NCBI GenBank assembly: GCA_937930605.1 | Contig: CALHBZ010000236.1 | Coordinates: 1-14,207, forward strand | Length of the DNA: 14,207 nt | Source: Streptococcus oralis | GTDB lineage: Bacteria; Bacillota; Bacilli; Lactobacillales; Streptococcaceae | Direction of reading: 5' to 3' | In this document: positions 13,238-14,207 of the stretch, in pieces | Numbering within the stretch: the stretch's first letter is position 1 | How the letters are laid out: each line of letters starts with the position of its first letter | Translations under genes and position numbers: made by a program | The notes under the pieces: model-generated | Databases searched by the model: none | What the model saw: only the letters and a program-made list of their open reading frames with translations | Told to the model about the DNA's origin: nothing

Positions 13238-14194
13238 ATGAAGACAAATCTTAAAGTAAATATTCTCTGGTTATTCCTTCTGATAGCGGGTTATGGATTG
13301 ATTAGTGTACTGGTTTCTGCCGGTGTTCTCAATCTATTCCATGTTCAAATTTTAGAACAAATTGGGATTAATATCATCCTTGCAGTAGGTTTGAACTTAA
13401 TCGTTGGTTTTTCAGGACAATTCTCACTCGGTCATGCAGGTTTTATGGCGATTGGGGCTTATGCAGCAGCGATTATTGGTTCAAAATCACCAACCTATGG
13501 TGCCTTCTTTGGAGCAATGGTCTTGGGCGCCTTGATTTCTGGTGCAGTCGCTTTGCTCGTTGGGATTCCAACACTCCGTTTAAAGGGTGACTACCTGGCT
13601 GTTGCGACACTAGGTGTTTCAGAAATCATCCGTATCTTTATCATTAATGGTGGAAGTTTGACCAACGGTGCTGCTGGTATCTTGGGTATTCCAAACTTTA
13701 CCAACTGGCAAATGGTTTATCTTTTTGTGGTGATCACAACTATTGCAACTCTCAACTTCTTACGTAGTCCGATTGGACGCTCTACTCTATCTGTTCGTGA
13801 GGATGAGATTGCTGCAGAATCTGTTGGGGTAAACACTACAAAAATCAAGATTATCGCTTTTGTCTTTGGTGCCATTACGGCAAGTATTGCTGGTTCACTT
13901 CAGGCAGGATTTATTGGATCTGTTGTACCGAAAGATTACACCTTTATTAATTCCATCAACGTGTTGATTATTGTTGTCTTTGGTGGACTTGGATCTATTA
14001 CTGGTACCATTGTTTCTGCGATTGTTTTGGGAATTTTAAATATGCTCCTTCAAGATGTTGCTAGCGTACGTATGATCATCTATGCTTTGGCTCTTGTATT
14101 GGTGATGATTTTCAGACCAGGTGGACTTCTTGGGACATGGGAATTGAGTCTGTCACGTTTCTTTAAAAAATCTAAGAAGGAGGGACAAAACTAA
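13238..14194 (+). CDS. livM: Branched-chain amino acid ABC transporter permease LivM
   Basis: A 318-residue membrane permease with about eight to ten predicted helices. Diagnostic blocks are GLNLIVGFSGQFSLGHAGFMAIGAYAAA, LRLKGDYLAVATLGVSEIIR, the ATPase-facing loop SVREDEIAAESVGVNTTKIKI, and VFGGLGSITGTIVSAIVLG. It pairs with LivH. ATG 13238 follows the livH stop by three bases and uses a GAGAAGG site inside livH. Its stop overlaps the livG start (TAATG), the usual sign of coupled translation of one complex. Confidence 0.95.
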   Translation: MKTNLKVNILWLFLLIAGYGLISVLVSAGVLNLFHVQILEQIGINIILAVGLNLIVGFSGQFSLGHAGFMAIGAYAAAIIGSKSPTYGAFFGAMVLGALISGAVALLVGIPTLRLKGDYLAVATLGVSEIIRIFIINGGSLTNGAAGILGIPNFTNWQMVYLFVVITTIATLNFLRSPIGRSTLSVREDEIAAESVGVNTTKIKIIAFVFGAITASIAGSLQAGFIGSVVPKDYTFINSINVLIIVVFGGLGSITGTIVSAIVLGILNMLLQDVASVRMIIYALALVLVMIFRPGGLLGTWELSLSRFFKKSKKEGQN

Positions 14195-14207
14195 TGGCAT
14201 TACTTGA
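14194..14207 (+). CDS. livG: Start of the LivG ATPase gene (cut by the window end)
   Basis: ATG 14194 shares its A with the livM stop (TAATG) and has AAGGAGGG nine bases upstream. Only four full codons (MALL) are in the window, so the name rests on position: livG, the first ATP-binding subunit, regularly follows livM in this operon. Confidence 0.7.

Overview
The window looks like a core chromosomal segment of a Streptococcus of the Mitis group (S. pneumoniae, S. mitis, S. oralis and relatives). Reasons are the low-GC codon use, strong AAGGAGG-type ribosome sites, the end of a pyruvate oxidase (spxB-like) gene, the order manA / sodium symporter / MerR / degV / tetR / comEB / upp / clpP / ylbG / livJHMG as I remember it from pneumococci, textbook CtsR and CodY sites, and what looks like a BOX-repeat remnant. 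There is no phage, insertion sequence, CRISPR array, tRNA or rRNA. I see no wholly new system. The unusual content is in regulation and in individual proteins.

Layout. 1-356 is the 3' end of the pyruvate oxidase. 467-814 encodes a small VOC (glyoxalase-fold) protein flanked by two nearly identical terminator hairpins. 1033-1293 is a SemiSWEET sugar transporter. 1294-1550 is a structured intergenic stretch ending in a terminator fused to the manA promoter, followed by manA (1551-2495). On the minus strand, 3875-2535 is a neurotransmitter:sodium symporter (NSS) with an attenuator-like leader. 4126-4866 is a TipA-type MerR regulator with a likely second product from an internal start. Minus strand 7098-4895 is a tight three-gene unit (HI0933-like flavoprotein, DUF1697 protein, Nudix hydrolase). 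Minus strand 8001-7156 is a DegV/FakB-type fatty-acid-binding protein. It shares an overlapping divergent promoter region with the plus-strand pair tetR-comEB (8126-9166). Then come upp (9256-9885), clpP (10059-10649), ylbG (10729-10998) and the branched-chain amino acid ABC importer livJ-livH-livM-livG (11086 to the window end).

How the parts work together. Pyruvate oxidase and ManA sit in central carbon metabolism. ComEB and Upp supply pyrimidine nucleotides (dUMP, UMP). ClpP is the CtsR-controlled stress protease. The liv operon imports leucine, isoleucine and valine and carries a near-perfect CodY box inside its promoter. Several genes (manA, upp, ylbG, and on the minus strand the flavoprotein) have an extended -10 promoter placed immediately after the upstream gene's terminator U-tract, a compact design that recurs across the window.

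Most worth checking: the TipAS-like internal start in the MerR gene; the attenuator in the symporter leader; loss of the Na1 (and altered chloride-site) ligands in that symporter; the palindrome and overlapping promoters between degV and tetR; and the duplicated terminator around the VOC gene.
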